Of a DNA stretch of 64,000 nucleotides, positions 55,077-64,000 are shown piece by piece; positions within the stretch are counted from its first letter, which is position 1, and every line of letters begins with the position of its first letter. The stretch covers positions 1,035,001 through 1,099,000 of the forward strand of contig JADLSH010000216.1 in assembly GCA_016169945.1 (NCBI GenBank). The letters run 5' to 3'. The notes beneath the pieces were generated by a model. It saw nothing but the letters and a program-made list of their open reading frames with translations. It was not told the origin of the DNA and did no database searches. The position numbers and the translations under genes are program-made. The stretch comes from Trachythela sp. YZ-2020 (Eukaryota > Cnidaria > Anthozoa > Malacalcyonacea > Clavulariidae).

Positions 55077-57877
55077 GTAAGATAGTAAACTTACAGGACT
55101 ACTAGAAATACATTAATGTAGTAATCCCTCGCCAATAGAACTAGCGTTGGTTGGCTTCAGCCCATGCTCGCAGCCAAATACCATGCAAAAAGTAGCCAAA
55201 ATTTACCAAATGAGGCCAAATATTGTTCGGTCAAAAAGAAGCCAAATTCGGACCTCTGCGAACGCAGTGCTATGCTGAATTATGATTGGTTATGGTTGAT
55301 CAACCTTACAATTCGCTGAATTTCATCAATTCTGATTGGGTTGAATTACAACAAGGTTCTTTCTAACAATGACATTACTTGAAAATGCAATCGATTTCAT
55401 ACAATCAATGCCGTTTATACTTAAGAATCAATAAAATTTTCACAAAATTCTTGTAAACTGTGAAGAGGCCAAAAAGATGCCAAAAGGTCAAACTTTTTTT
55501 CGCGGCCAAAAGAAAAATAAAGAAGCCAAATTCGAGTTAGTTGGCCTCCAAGAGGCCAATCTACCAACCCTGAATAGAACCAAATAAGTTCTCCCGAACA
55601 CCCCAAAAGTTATTGTAATATGAAATACTAAATCGATTACTGTAACCATGGTAACACGCAAGGAAACACTGTATTTTAAATACTGTGCAACCATAGGCTG
55701 CCCAAAAATTGGTGTAGAATGCTCTAAATGTTTCAATAGTGCCGGAGAGCTGAGAAATTTGCATATATTTATGAGGTTTCGGCGAGAAATTTCTTGTCTC
55801 TATGCGGGATGCCAGAGGGTATCGTATGCGTCATATTTTCAAAACATTTCCAGTGATCCAATTGGTTAAAACATTAAAAGTTTATGACGTGTATCTAGGA
55901 GTGAAAATTTGGCAACCGGGGAAGAGTAGATACATACAGAGGTCTCACTTCATGTAAAACGCTAATGTTTGAGTGTAACCTACTGATCTTAGCCAGTGCG
56001 CTAAGTAGAGGCTGTCGCCTCCCCCCCCCCGAAAACATTCAAGATGGCGAGCATTTTTAGACTTGAAAATACCGCAAAAATTCTGACGATTCTGAGATAG
56101 TTGAAGACAAGTCCTTCTCTCGTAAGGCAGCAAAAAGACCTTCCATATCACCTTTTGTATGGTCATATATAGTTCTGACAAACTTTCTTGGCTTTTTGAC
56201 ATGACATAGTTGCCAACCTTATGTTTTTATTACTATTCAATGCAATTCAATACCGGACGGCGCATGCAGCGCGCGACAAAGTTAAGTGGAATGGGGCGAG
56301 TTTTGCCACAGATCGACATTTAGAGCATTCTACACCAATTTTTGGGCTGCTATGGTACAACTGGTAAAATAGCGATAAGAATTTTAGTTTTAACAGTAAA
56401 ATTACCAATTGCCCAACTATATAAAGTAGGTATGTTATTTTGTTGTCTTTTGGCTTTGATTTACTGTAAAACTCAATCTTAGACAAAACGTCTCACAAAA
56501 CGTTTCGAAATTGTGATAAAACTTCAACAGTATTTCTATACTATGAAGTTTTTTAAACTAAAATATGTTGTTTCTTTTCTATATAACGCATTTGAATTGA
56601 TACTATGTTGTATTGAGCACACAGGATGAACCACGCATTTTCAAAACCACAAACTATAGTGCATGCCAATTGACGGCAAAGTATGCAAAATAAACAATAG
56701 CTTTCCCGTTTAAACGGTCCATGACAAAAAAATGGCTGACGACTTTGCATTAAACTATCCAGCAACGAAAAATACGAAATTCACTTGAAAGTTTGAAGAC
56801 AAAATGAAATTCAAACGAAGCCCGCAAATTCCAAAACAAACTTTTCAGCGGCTATTTCAACAAGACAACATACGCTACTTCATGTAATATATACAAAATA
56901 GTTGCCAAATGGCGTCTCTATGAGTTTTTAAAAACCGACAACAGCCGTTGCTAAGGGCGTTGTTAGGGCGAAATATGCCATAGGTTTTGGAATGTTCCCA
57001 TTTTCTTGGATTTCAAGCATTTTGTACGCAATAAAAACCCGCACAGATGATTAACAACAGTTTATAGTATATAAATTTGTGTATTTTAAAATTCACAAAT
57101 TTCAAAATAGAAATCAAAATTTTTATAGTGGACCCCCTTGAGAGAATATCTTAGAACTGATAGAACCATCCAGTATAATATAGTTATATCTTGAAGCTTA
57201 GGGTCAGAGAACCTCGCATATCGATTCCAAAAGGACATTTCTTTGAAAAGTCACAGATGGTCATTAATGAAGGTCTATTATATTATCTCAAGTCTGATTA
57301 AAATTTTGCCTCGCAAGAAGAGTTTTTTCTCGCGGCTCTCCGTTTTCCTCCTGTATTATAACCAGGAGCAGCGGAACCAGGGACGGGGGGCACTGGAAAC
57401 ATGTGCCTCCCACTTTTTGAAAAATGGTAAAAGTGCCCTTTTTCCGGTTTGAAAGTGCCTCTTTCCAATCAATGGGCAAAATCCACGTGCTAGTATAACC
57501 GTTTAGGTTAGGTAAAAAGTTGCCTCAGAATGCTGGAAATGGTGTTGCAGAGACCTTAGAAATCCATTTTTTCCCAAAGGAGATCCCGTCGGACTAACCA
57601 ACAACGCTTTTTCTTACATTCTACCATCAGAATTATTTTGACCTCCCCCCTCCCTTCCCCAAAAATGACGCTGGGTATACGACTGATAGGTGATCCTATT
57701 TGGCGGTACTCACCTACTTTTGAGATGCTTCCGCGGCCTTTGGGAGTATTAAAACTGAAACGATAAGGGAAATAATTATAATTATACCCCTCACTGGACC
57801 TCTAGGGAAAACAGTTTAGAACTAATATAGGTTCATTCTATATAGCATTCATATTCAAAATTTGAACACCCATTTAG

Positions 57878-58164
57878 CAACAATCAATGGAGTACCTGTC
57901 CCTCGGGTCATTTTCTACAAGGTCTTTACCGAGGTCATAAGGGTTCCGGTCCGCCGTTACATTATCTCGATTATGGAATATGCTGCAAACCTGCTAACCA
58001 TCCGTATTGGTGGGGTGCCTGTTACGATCAAGATATCGGGTTATCTTTCAACAAGCGGGGAACGAGCAAATGTAAAGATGGTTATTACATAACTGGCTTG
58101 TATAGAGGCGGTTGTGGGAAACTGAGTTGTATCGATAAACTCAAATGTTGTAAAATGTATCCAA
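57878..58164 (+). CDS. Copy B exon 2: Cys-rich repeats 2 and 3
   Basis: No difference from copy A exon 2 was found. Acceptor catttag|caac, donor ccaa|gtgagt. Confidence 0.8.
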
Positions 58165-58321
58165 GTGAGTTCCTAGTTTGTCAGTAAGTAAGCTAGTCAG
58201 TAGTCAGCAATTAATAAATGTCGTCCGCATAGAATGCTGAATGATGCACTAAGCTTGGCCAAAAGTTGGTAGAACGTGATGCAGCCGTGTATCAAAAAAA
58301 GTAAATCAACTTTGGCATGCT

Positions 58322-58723
58322 ATCGCGCGCATGATAATTAGTCTATAGATTTTAACTTTTTCACACAAATAAAAACCGTACCAATCTTTTAGCTGTCAAA
58401 TGACACCATTTTTATATCACTGCGATCAATAATGGCTCAATACGATCCGATGAAAAAAGGGTGGTCGAAATCACATTTCCCCAAATTTGGGATCAGTGGC
58501 GGAAATGAATCCGAAATGAGAAAATTTCAATAGGCAGAAAATAGCTTTGCATTCAAATCCCAATGGTGGAAAAATACGTTTTCAATCGCTAATTTTTAAT
58601 CGTATCGTATTTGACCATTTTTGATCGCATTGTATCGCATGGTATCATTTGATAGCTAAAAGAATGGTCTTTATTACTACAAAAAAGTAAATCTAGAAAC
58701 TAAATAATAAACGCGCGACAACA
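58322..58723. mobile_element. MITE in intron 2 of copy B
   Basis: Equivalent of 24247-24650, with the same inverted arms (cttttagctgtcaaatga / tcatttgatagctaaaag). Confidence 0.6.
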
Positions 58724-58815
58724 TCGTAAAGTTGGATTACCCATTTTTTAAACATCCTGCAGTATAATAAAACCCTCATATTTTTACCTCAATGTTCAAA
58801 ACGTCTCATTTTAAG

Positions 58816-59093
58816 GCCCACCAGCTCTTACCTCTCTATCTGATGTGAAAACACGAGTTATGGATGTGACTATGGATGATTTCGCTTCTCTGGCACACTA
58901 CCTCGGTTACGGTTGGTGCGGAGGATGTCGTGGTCAGTGGGTCGGTCAAGATTTCAGACGCAGTGTGGATAGTTGGGTTGCGGATACAAAAGGACCATGT
59001 AACGGTTATAAGTCAGGCCACCGGCTAAAACTCAACTATGGTGATTTCAAGTTTGGCATCAAGGATATTAGATACGGAAATCCCGTTATTCAG
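58816..59093 (+). CDS. Copy B exon 3: linker / putative recognition domain
   Basis: Six amino-acid differences from copy A: R to D and H to S (DVTMDDFASLAH), A to G (WCGGC), N-G to S-V (RRSVDSW) and W to G (DTKGPC). One silent change (ctg/ctt). Several replacements need two base changes per codon. Confidence 0.8.
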
Positions 59094-59410
59094 GTTTGAT
59101 CTTAGTTTTATAATCATTTATTATAATACCAGACCTGGATACTTTTTTTATAATTATGTCGCGTATATTTGCGATGAACAGAGTTCAAATCTAAAATCTC
59201 TTTGGCGCGCCTCCCAAAATTACTCACTTGTTTACTTTTAGCTATTTTATAGTTCATACATATAGTTAGCTTCTTTTTTATGTGTATCTGGCATTCTGGC
59301 CGTCGAGGAAACAAAAAAATATGAAAAAAACAACATAAAGTTGTAAATTAAAATACAACCATAAATGATGCTATAAAAACTAAAATTGCTTTTCTGTTCG
59401 TTTCCTACAG

Positions 59411-59591
59411 ACCCTACAGGCAACCGCCTTCGATTCTGGTAGAGTGGACAACGATGATGTTAGTCCACTTGTGCACAAGATTGAGCGAGAAATTCGCAGC
59501 GTAAGAACAGTGGCACATACCACCACAAGCTCGTGGAAACAGTCTCATGAATTGGGAATTGAGATATCTTACACACCGTCTAGTGTAAAAG
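59411..59591 (+). CDS. Copy B exon 4: first stem strands
   Basis: Same as copy A except V to A and A to D near the start, and a changed end (SYTPSSVKG where A has SYTPPAAAG). Silent changes are also present here. Acceptor ttcctacag|acc, donor aaaag|gtagac. Confidence 0.8.
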
Positions 59592-59629
59592 GTAGACAAT
59601 ATGTTAGTGTGTCCCAGGAGGTTATGTTA

Positions 59630-59795
59630 GTGTGTGTGCGTGTGCGTGTGCGTGTGCGTGTGCGTGTGCGTGCGTGTGTATGAGTGTATATATCTGTGTG
59701 TTTTGTTTGTTTGTTTGTTTTGTTTGTTTGTTTGTTTGTTTGTTTGTTTCTTTGTTTGTTTGTTTGTTTGTTTGTTTGTTTGCTTGTATTTGTTT
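59630..59795. repeat. (TGCG)n/(GTTT)n microsatellite in intron 4 of copy B
   Basis: gtgtgcgtgtgcg units followed by (GTTT)n. Frames reading poly-Thr/His/Arg/Lys or Val/Cys are artefacts. Confidence 0.95.
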
Positions 59796-59797
59796 GA

Positions 59798-59856
59798 ATG
59801 AATTGGGAATTGAGATATCTTACACACCGTCTACTGCAAAAGGTAAACAATATTTA
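59798..59856 (+). pseudogene. Duplicated 3' end of exon 4 with donor site
   Basis: atgaattgggaattgagata... through tactgcaaaag|gtaaac repeats the last about 45 nt of exon 4 (59547-59591) plus its donor, right after the microsatellite. Protein-level ending is SYTPSTAKG, a third variant beside SYTPPAAAG and SYTPSSVKG. Without its own acceptor it is not an independent exon, but it provides an alternative donor. Confidence 0.75.
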
Positions 59857-59861
59857 CTGCC

Positions 59862-60060
59862 ATCCAACATGGCGGTCAAAATACAAATGCTCAAGAAAAG
59901 ATGTGTTTTATAACAAATGTCTATATTCTGTTTACTATGATACTATATACTGCTTTGTTTTTAACGGTATTAGAAAATAATGCTGACGTCAGCAATACGA
60001 ATTATTCAAACCTTTTAAACTCGCGAGGGAATAATTGTATCGACTTGAAATTTGTTATGA
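59862..60060. mobile_element. Right half of the intron 4 foldback element
   Basis: catccaacatggcggtcaaa through cgacttgaaatttgttatg matches 26948-27159. The left half seen in copy A is gone. Confidence 0.75.
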
Positions 60061-60246
60061 ATACTTGTTATAATGACATACAAAGCATGTTTAACAGCCA
60101 GCTTTATAGGTTGCACGTTAAAGATTTTAGAATTTGGTCACGTGATGGTGCAAAACCTCTATACACTAACATAGATAATGAGTTCCACTAAGTCACCAAA
60201 CCGTGTATTCTATTCTATAAATCGACAAAGGACAAAATCTTTCTAG

Positions 60247-60519
60247 GTGGTGTTGGAGGCAAAGTAAGCTACAAATTTCAATATGAGAAATCCTCAACGA
60301 CGTCAGATTCAACATCAAAGCAGCAATATAAGAGCATCAAAATCTTATCACAGAAAACTCTGAATCCACACTCGGCTGTTTCATACCGTGTCATGTTGAC
60401 CAAAACACGGTCTACCATACCCTACACGGCCACAGTGATCGCACACTTTTCTGGAGAAATGGACGGATTTCTAAGATGGGAGGTGGATACAATGGAGGCA
60501 GTACAAATTATCATCAACG
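60247..60519 (+). pseudogene. Copy B exon 5 with 1-nt deletion
   Basis: Acceptor atctttctag|gtgg, donor caacg|gtatgc. Reads GGVGGKVSYKFQYEKSS through DGFLRW; there the G-run is one base shorter than at 29834-29837, so the downstream frame differs and the exon leaves in the wrong phase for exon 6. Confidence 0.75.
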
Positions 60520-60611
60520 GTATGCATTAAACCATATTTACCCTTACACCATTTACTGGCATCACTCCCATCTTACTATAGCGAACTTGCGGTTAATTAA
60601 TGCTCAGCAAC

Positions 60612-60688
60612 TGGACTCTGTAGCTCAGTTGGTTAGAGCGCTGCACCAGAATCGCCGGGCCGTAGGTTCAATTCCTGTCAGAGGGCCA
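60612..60688 (+). repeat. tRNA-derived SINE head in intron 5 of copy B
   Basis: tgtagctcagttggttagag is an intact A box/D arm and taggttcaattcctg an intact B box/T arm. Terminal tggactc / gagggcca nearly pair. Read as protein it gives the string SVAQLVRALHQNRR often seen where tRNA-like repeats are translated. Confidence 0.7.
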
Positions 60689-60782
60689 AAGTTGCATTTT
60701 TCGCAACTACTCCTGGTTAGGTCTACACCAACATCTACTAACACTTTCTACTGATAACATATCGGTATAATAAGGGTACAAT

Positions 60783-61465
60783 TAGGGGCGGCGGAACAGG
60801 GGGGGCTAGAGGGGCTTTAGCCCCTCCTGAAGTAAAAGTGGGGCTAAGCCCCCCAAAAATATGTGAAGATCATTTATACGAACTACGAACAGTACGAAGT
60901 TGTCAGATTTGTGCTCGCTGCCTACAATGGAAAAGAAAATATCCTACCTCGTGATCAAGCAAAGGTAATCTTAATATTTTTCAGCATTTAGACTATATGT
61001 TATAGAAAGAAAATCCTTGTGTAGCAAGAATTGTTGCGGACAATGTAACATTTTCAACGAGTTAAATTTCCTATGTCACTGTGACATGGTATAATATATG
61101 GCGGAGTTTTCTGTTTTTGACCGTTTTGCAATCGCGCACAGATGCCTATGAAATTCATATGGCAAAAGTGTGTCAAATTTCCTACTCAACTGCAATAAAT
61201 GCTTGTTTTTGTCAACTGGTTTGTCACTAATTTTGGTAAATAAATTTTGCGCGTTTTTTCTCGATTTTTGTCTAAATACAGCTACGGGTAGCGCATATTC
61301 TAGCACTAAGTTCGTGCCTCAGAATGCAAAATATGCGATTTGCGGGCTTCAAATTTCAAAACTTTTCCGGGGGGCCATGCCCGGACCTGCCTATCCTCGT
61401 CGTCGTGGCCTTTGGCCACGGTCAAAATTTAGCCCCCAAAAATAAAATATGTTTCACCACCCCTG
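60783..61465. mobile_element. 683-bp hAT-like insertion in intron 5 of copy B
   Basis: Absent from copy A (taagagtacaatagtatac at 30115-30133 is the empty site). Starts taggggcggcggaac; the reverse complement of its end reads caggggtggtgaaac. Flanks ggtacaat (60775-60782) and agtgcaat (61466-61473) are an 8-bp duplication with two mismatches. No transposase frame. Confidence 0.7.
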
Positions 61466-61473
61466 AGTGCAAT

Positions 61474-62036
61474 AGTATACAAATAATGAATGTCTATGAG
61501 TGCAATCATTAGGCCTATTAAAATAAAATTTCTGGTTTTCATCACTTATTTGGAAACGAATTGGAGCGGGCGAACGGATTTTTAAACTTTTATTCCCGGT
61601 ATTTGCTCTTAAGCACCAAAAGGACAGCATCATGGCACCCACTGTTCGGTATTCGATTATTTTCCGACGGTTGCCAATCAAGAACGACAAATACTTGAAA
61701 TAATACATGAGGTGAAAGATGGAATTTTTCATTCCACGTGGCGACAACTGAGTCGTTTAACGAAAATTTATCGTAAATTACATATTTTACATCCGCCATT
61801 TTGTTTGCATTTAAAAATTCCATCGGGCCATCATCGCCCACATCATGAAATTAGGACACAATACAATTAGGATTTTGACGGATTGAATTTAATGAAAACC
61901 AAACCGTGCAATCCACGGCTGAGTGTGCATTGGAACTTTCCGATCTTGCAAATGGAAATTTCTTTTCAACGTTACAACGTCACGTGATCATAATCAGCCA
62001 ATTAAATGACCGCAATTTAATAAGGTGTACTGTTGT
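61474..62036. other. Rest of intron 5 in copy B, no gene seen
   Basis: Shared with 30127-30520 of copy A but with extra sequence (about 61740-61920 lacks a close counterpart). Small words cattccacgtggcgaca and aacgtcacgtgatcat are palindrome-like. Confidence 0.4.
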
Positions 62037-62150
62037 ATAAAATATAATACAATGCAATACAATGCAATGAGACGAGATGCGATGCGATGCAATGCAAAAA
62101 AGGACGGTTAACGTAACTTAATGGTGCTTTCTCTTCCAACAAATTTGTAG

Positions 62151-62371
62151 ACATAGAGGTAGTGGTAGTCGGCCGACAGTCAAGTATCGCTTTGGAAGCT
62201 CAAGCAAACCATTTTACACAGCTCTGAAAGAACAGAGTGACCGCAACGTGCGTCCTTGGCAGTGGCATGACGTGAAACAAAAATACTCGTCTGCACAGTT
62301 GGTGATAAATAACTTGATTGATGAAAAAAAATATGAATTTACTTTGACTGGAAAGTTTGAAGATGTGATAG
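62151..62371 (+). CDS. Copy B exon 6: distal beta-rich lobe
   Basis: Acceptor aatttgtag|aca, donor gtgatag|gtaatg. In the ancestral frame it reads VKYRFGSSSKPFYTAL and KYEFTLTGKFEDVIG, with several replacements in the middle (SSAQLVINNL where A has SYTKSLITNL). That frame is not reached if the exon 5 deletion is real. Confidence 0.7.
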
Positions 62372-62398
62372 GTAATGAGTTTTATTACAGAGCATTTG

Positions 62399-62769
62399 CA
62401 GGGTCGTACCGAGCGGGCGGTGCCGGTGTGGTGCGACACCCCCATGCAATTTTTACGAAAACTGTCGGTAAATTGACCTTCGTCGGTTAAAACGTAGAAT
62501 TTGAATGTAACTTGGTCGGTAATTTTTAAAAACGGTAAAAATTTTCAATTCTTGGTTACAAATCCTCTCAGGAAAAACGAAAAATACACGTCTGAGGCTT
62601 CAAAAATGCTAAATTGCCCAGACTCTCCTAGGTCTCTCATGCACCATAGCGGACTAATAGCGCTGTGCGCTAGTTGAGGCTTAGCAAGTAACATCGCCTT
62701 TTTTGCCCTGCGTCGTCGGTAAATTTTGGAGTGAGCCCCCCCAGTGGAAACGTTCTCGGTACGCCACTG
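62399..62769. mobile_element. hAT-like MITE in intron 6 of copy B (long form)
   Basis: Starts cagggtcgtaccgagc and ends cggtacgccactg. Contains about 235 bp (62533-62757) missing from the copy A form, bounded by a ggtcggta/tctcggta similarity that could have mediated the deletion. Confidence 0.6.
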
Positions 62770-62908
62770 AGTCCATTTGACATTTTTAAAGCCTGTCAAA
62801 TGCTCTCTTAAGGGAACAATAAAGTTCCGATATTTTTAACTACGACGTCATGAAAATGGAAAAGAAGTGCATTTTTTAAATTTTAAATATACTGTAAATT
62901 TTAAACAG

Positions 62909-63111
62909 GTACACATGCGGAGGTTCAGTGGAAAGCTGAAAGTCTAAAGGGTAAGAAACGCTCGTCGATTGGCAATTCTTCGTTGGTTGACGAAGACTGG
63001 CCAGAATCCCTCAGTATTCAGGATCCACCCGAACTCCTCCCACCACCGCCTGTGGTCGTAATCACACCAACCAAGTACAACATTACCAAGGAAGAGAAGG
63101 CCCTGGGTTAA
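62909..63111 (+). CDS. Copy B exon 7: C-terminal strand and Pro-rich tail
   Basis: Acceptor ttaaacag|gtac. AEVQWKAESL, DPPELLPPPPVVV and stop TAA at 63109-63111. Few differences from copy A. Confidence 0.75.
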
Positions 63112-63112
63112 A

Positions 63113-63903
63113 ATATTTAATTGTTATTTATTAAAGATTAATGACAAAGTAGAAGGTTGTAGTTTAGAATGTAGCCAAAAATTGGTTAAATGTCATTGAA
63201 ATAAAATAGTTGCATTCAACTAAAGCTTTCCAGACTATATTTGTTGTTAAATAATCGTATTTTATCGCAGAGTTGCAGAACGTTTTCAACCTTCATCCGG
63301 TAGGGTTTGGGGTTTTTCCAAATAACCTTCCTCAAAATAACTGGAAATTTTCCGACATGCAGGCTTTTGCCTGGGTAGGTTTGCCAGTTGGTCATTGCAG
63401 TACTGCTAGTCTGACTTGAGTGCTGATTCCCCACTAATACTAGCCTGACTAGTCTGGTACTTATAGTGCTTTGCAATGCTCTATTCGGTGTTTCACTTTC
63501 AACATTCCTCAATGCCAGTAAACTTTCCTCACGGGTGGTACACGCATATACCTGCAGCCTTTTTGCAACTCTGTTTTATCGACGTTTGCATCTAAGTCTA
63601 GGGATGATCTAGCAGTGGCAGTTGCTTGAAACTTCGACGTTTGTGTCAAGGGTATAATTGAGTATGGAAGTTCAAACTGTTTGGGTTTTATTACGAATAT
63701 ATGGTATCATATATACCCCTCGTGATGGCTTTGAAGTAGTGTTGATCTATACAGGGTGTCCGGGATGCACTCATTGTATTCCAGATTTATTTACCGCACG
63801 GCTAATTACTAGAGCGAAAATACATCGTCATTGCCATCTCAGGAACGGCTCTACCAGCATGGCTTTCTCTATCCTTTCTGAAAATCTCGTAGTCATGAGG
63901 TAA
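63113..63903. repeat. Start of segmental unit C; matches 1-805
   Basis: Near-identical to the window start over about 800 bp, including the poly(A) signal. At 63904 the sequence departs from unit A (taataatatatactt versus taataatccccgag), leaving 97 nt of unassigned sequence to the window end. Confidence 0.85.
63200..63205 (+). terminator. Poly(A) signal of gene copy B
   Basis: AATAAA at the conserved place, about 90 nt after the stop. Confidence 0.65.
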
Positions 63904-64000
63904 TAATATATACTTGTGTTGTTGAGCACTCTGTGAGGTTAATTGGTGGCTATAAGCGATAATGCAAAAGCTCACTTCCCTTGTGGTCGTTTGAGCACTC

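Larger units (their letters stand above)
54808..63111 (+). pseudogene. Secreted Cys-rich aerolysin-like gene, copy B, frameshifted in exon 5
   Basis: Exons 54808-55076, 57878-58164, 58816-59093, 59411-59591, 60247-60519, 62151-62371 and 62909-63111. Every splice site of copy A is kept. Exon 1 is 6 nt shorter in frame; exon 5 is 1 nt shorter because a G-run near 60478 has three G instead of four, which shifts the frame of the glycine-rich end of exon 5 and leads to a stop early in exon 6. With all else intact, this may be a recent pseudogene, a truncated product lacking the distal lobe, or a homopolymer sequencing error. It encodes the same order of modules as copy A up to that point. Confidence 0.7.

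Noticed and set aside
60476..60754. 92-residue frame running from exon 5 of copy B through the SINE
   Set aside because: Part is the frame-shifted end of exon 5, the rest is intron and tRNA-like sequence (SVAQLVRALHQNRR is a known by-product of such repeats).
1..64000. CRISPR arrays, bacterial operons, ribosome binding sites, rRNA genes
   Set aside because: Spliced genes, LINEs and MITEs show eukaryotic nuclear DNA. Repeats here are MITE termini, microsatellites or tandem monomers without spacer structure, and no rRNA-like sequence was seen.

Overview
The window is AT-rich, intron-bearing animal DNA crowded with transposons. Seven-exon genes with GT-AG introns, CR1/L2-type LINEs, a tRNA-derived SINE, many short inverted-repeat elements and an aerolysin-fold secreted protein point to a marine invertebrate. 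A cnidarian is my best guess, but nothing in the window proves the taxon.

Layout: the window is part of a tandem segmental array with a period of about 31.5 kb. Position 1 aligns with 31487 and again with 63113, so we see the 3' flank of an upstream copy (1-805), complete unit A (to 31486), complete unit B (31487-63112) and the start of unit C. Each complete unit ends with one plus-strand seven-exon gene (copy A 20746-31480, copy B 54808-63111). The gene encodes a secreted protein with a signal peptide, three Cys-rich repeats, a linker domain and an aerolysin/ETX-MTX2-type beta-pore-forming region. Copy A gives an uninterrupted 572-residue model with all junction phases matching. Copy B keeps every splice site but has a 1-nt deletion in exon 5 that shifts the frame. 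Exons 1 and 3 differ between copies almost only by amino-acid-changing substitutions, while the adjoining intron 1 sequence and exon 2 are essentially identical.

The rest of each unit is mobile-element sediment. Unit A: an old LINE fragment with a 2A-like motif (1810-1992), an hAT-like MITE with 8-bp target duplication (2587-2928), LINE 3' and ORF1 fragments, a kelch-like fragment, a minus-strand LINE (6340-11640) interrupted by a plus-strand LINE (8646-11090), a complex tandem array (12.6-17.7 kb), and gene A whose intron 4 holds a 2.25-kb transposon missing from copy B. Unit B: the same kelch fragment and LINE (not interrupted), a Harbinger transposase fragment, a rearranged form of the tandem array, a 9.1-kb CACTA-like element carrying a full-length LINE with both ORFs open (43.1-47.6 kb), a 2.4-kb giant palindrome (50366-52793), then gene B.

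No operon logic applies. Transcriptional signals other than splice sites and poly(A) signals could not be called with confidence. Coordinates of exons come from reading the sequence; element boundaries come from A/B comparison and are precise only where a target duplication is stated.
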